DNA of 6,464 nucleotides from Chloroflexota bacterium (GTDB lineage: Bacteria > Chloroflexota > Dehalococcoidia > Lucifugimonadales > VGZR01): NCBI GenBank assembly GCA_027625225.1, contig JAQBWG010000112.1, positions 1-6,464 on the forward strand. Reading direction: 5' to 3'. Shown here piece after piece: positions 5,962 to 6,464 of this stretch. The translations under genes and the position numbers were made by a program. The notes beneath the pieces are model-generated. The model was given only the letters and a program-made list of their open reading frames with translations, searched no databases and was not told where the DNA came from. The first letter of the stretch is position 1; every line of letters begins with the position of its first letter.

Positions 5962-6004
5962 ACATCCGGATACGGCCCCAAATACACACCGAGGCAAATC
6001 TTAC

Positions 6005-6464
6005 ATGGCTGTAGTCAGGAATAAGCCAAGCAAAGTGGCCCAGACGCTGAGTTCGCTTGGGCACTGTATGGAACTCGTATCTATCGACCCGCATTGCTTC
6101 GATATCACGGTTGGGCTGTACGAGAAGGACGGGATTCTCACACTTCACAGTTTCAGCCAACGCCCGGAAGTGCTTTTACGGCTTGGTCAGATACGGGGTC
6201 AACTCATCAAGCTAGGCGGGCTTGTTCCCGTGCCCCGTATAACGACCAAGGCGAATTTTCCGTGCGGATATATCCATGCCCGGCCTCTGAAATTTCTGAT
6301 AATGCAGGCTGTTGAGAAGCCGCCTGACTACGTTATTCCCGATGAGCCCATCAAAGACCTGCGCAGTGAACTCATGCTTTCCGCCACACCGAAAGAAGTC
6401 GACGGCAGATGGGTGTATGAGATTTCGGCTACGGGTGAATACAACAACGTTGATGGACGGGTTC
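6005..6464 (+). CDS. protein of unknown family, 3' end beyond the window
   Basis: The frame from ATG 6005 is open for 153 codons and runs off the right edge, so the gene is partial. GAGG (5991-5994) lies 10 bases upstream and serves as ribosome binding site. I do not recognise the family. The protein begins MAVVRNKPSKVAQTLSSLGH, then has strand-like stretches (FDITVGLYEKDGILTLHSF, about 32-50), a helix-like stretch with many Arg/Leu/Gln (LLRLGQIRGQLIKLGG, 57-72) and a proline-rich segment (PDEPIK, 112-117). Cysteines are at 21, 31 and 87, with no CxxC pair. There is no signal peptide or membrane segment in the visible part, which looks like a soluble mixed alpha/beta protein. It follows the methyltransferase by 43 bases on the same strand with no terminator, so it is probably the third gene of that operon and may share its pathway. 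Confidence 0.75.
   Translation, partial: MAVVRNKPSKVAQTLSSLGHCMELVSIDPHCFDITVGLYEKDGILTLHSFSQRPEVLLRLGQIRGQLIKLGGLVPVPRITTKANFPCGYIHARPLKFLIMQAVEKPPDYVIPDEPIKDLRSELMLSATPKEVDGRWVYEISATGEYNNVDGRV

Noticed and set aside
6094..6315. Plus-strand 73-codon open frame near the right edge
   Set aside because: It competes with the longer open frame from 6005, which has a better ribosome binding site, continues to the window edge and reads more like protein.

Overview
The window looks like an ordinary, compact bacterial chromosome segment of moderately high GC, with one short AT-rich regulatory patch. It holds two plus-strand groups on either side of a minus-strand pair. The gene content points tentatively to Chloroflexota (Dehalococcoidia/SAR202-like): an MdtG-like MFS carrier, a stand-alone 'virulence factor' domain protein, a stand-alone MetH-type homocysteine methyltransferase and a cupin. 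This assignment rests on general resemblance, not on a phylogenetic marker. No tRNA, rRNA, CRISPR array, insertion sequence or phage gene is visible.

Left part (1-1802, plus strand). A possible C-terminal scrap of an upstream gene ends in tandem TAG stops. A single-domain cupin (73-426) follows, whose likely metal ligands are His-His-Gln-His. A 149-bp AT-rich spacer comes next, carrying a sigma70-like promoter, a 10-bp direct repeat, two mutually exclusive inverted repeats and a leader hairpin. It precedes a 408-residue fusion of a glutaredoxin-like domain (CPDC) to a thioredoxin-reductase/AhpF-type flavoprotein (576-1802). That flavoprotein lacks the usual NADPH-phosphate-binding HRRxxxR motif.

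Middle part (1732-4582, minus strand). An amidase-signature hydrolase (4582 to 3161) lies behind a good TTGACA-17-TAGCAT promoter and a strong ribosome binding site. A 12-TM MdtG-like MFS drug transporter (3058 to 1732) follows on the same strand. Its reading frame is broken by one extra C in a C8 tract, and its 3' end overlaps the flavoprotein gene tail-to-tail by 71 bp.

Right part (4724-6464, plus strand). This is a probable operon: a small 'virulence factor' family protein, a homocysteine S-methyltransferase joined to it by an ATGA overlap, and a gene of unknown family that runs off the window. The arrangement ties the 'virulence factor' domain to one-carbon/methionine metabolism. A 16-bp near-perfect palindrome sits just upstream of the first gene.

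Most of the window is recognisable metabolism. The parts most worth a second look are the flavoprotein's probable electron-donor shift and its structured leader, the homopolymer frameshift, and the operon pairing two poorly understood proteins with a methyltransferase.
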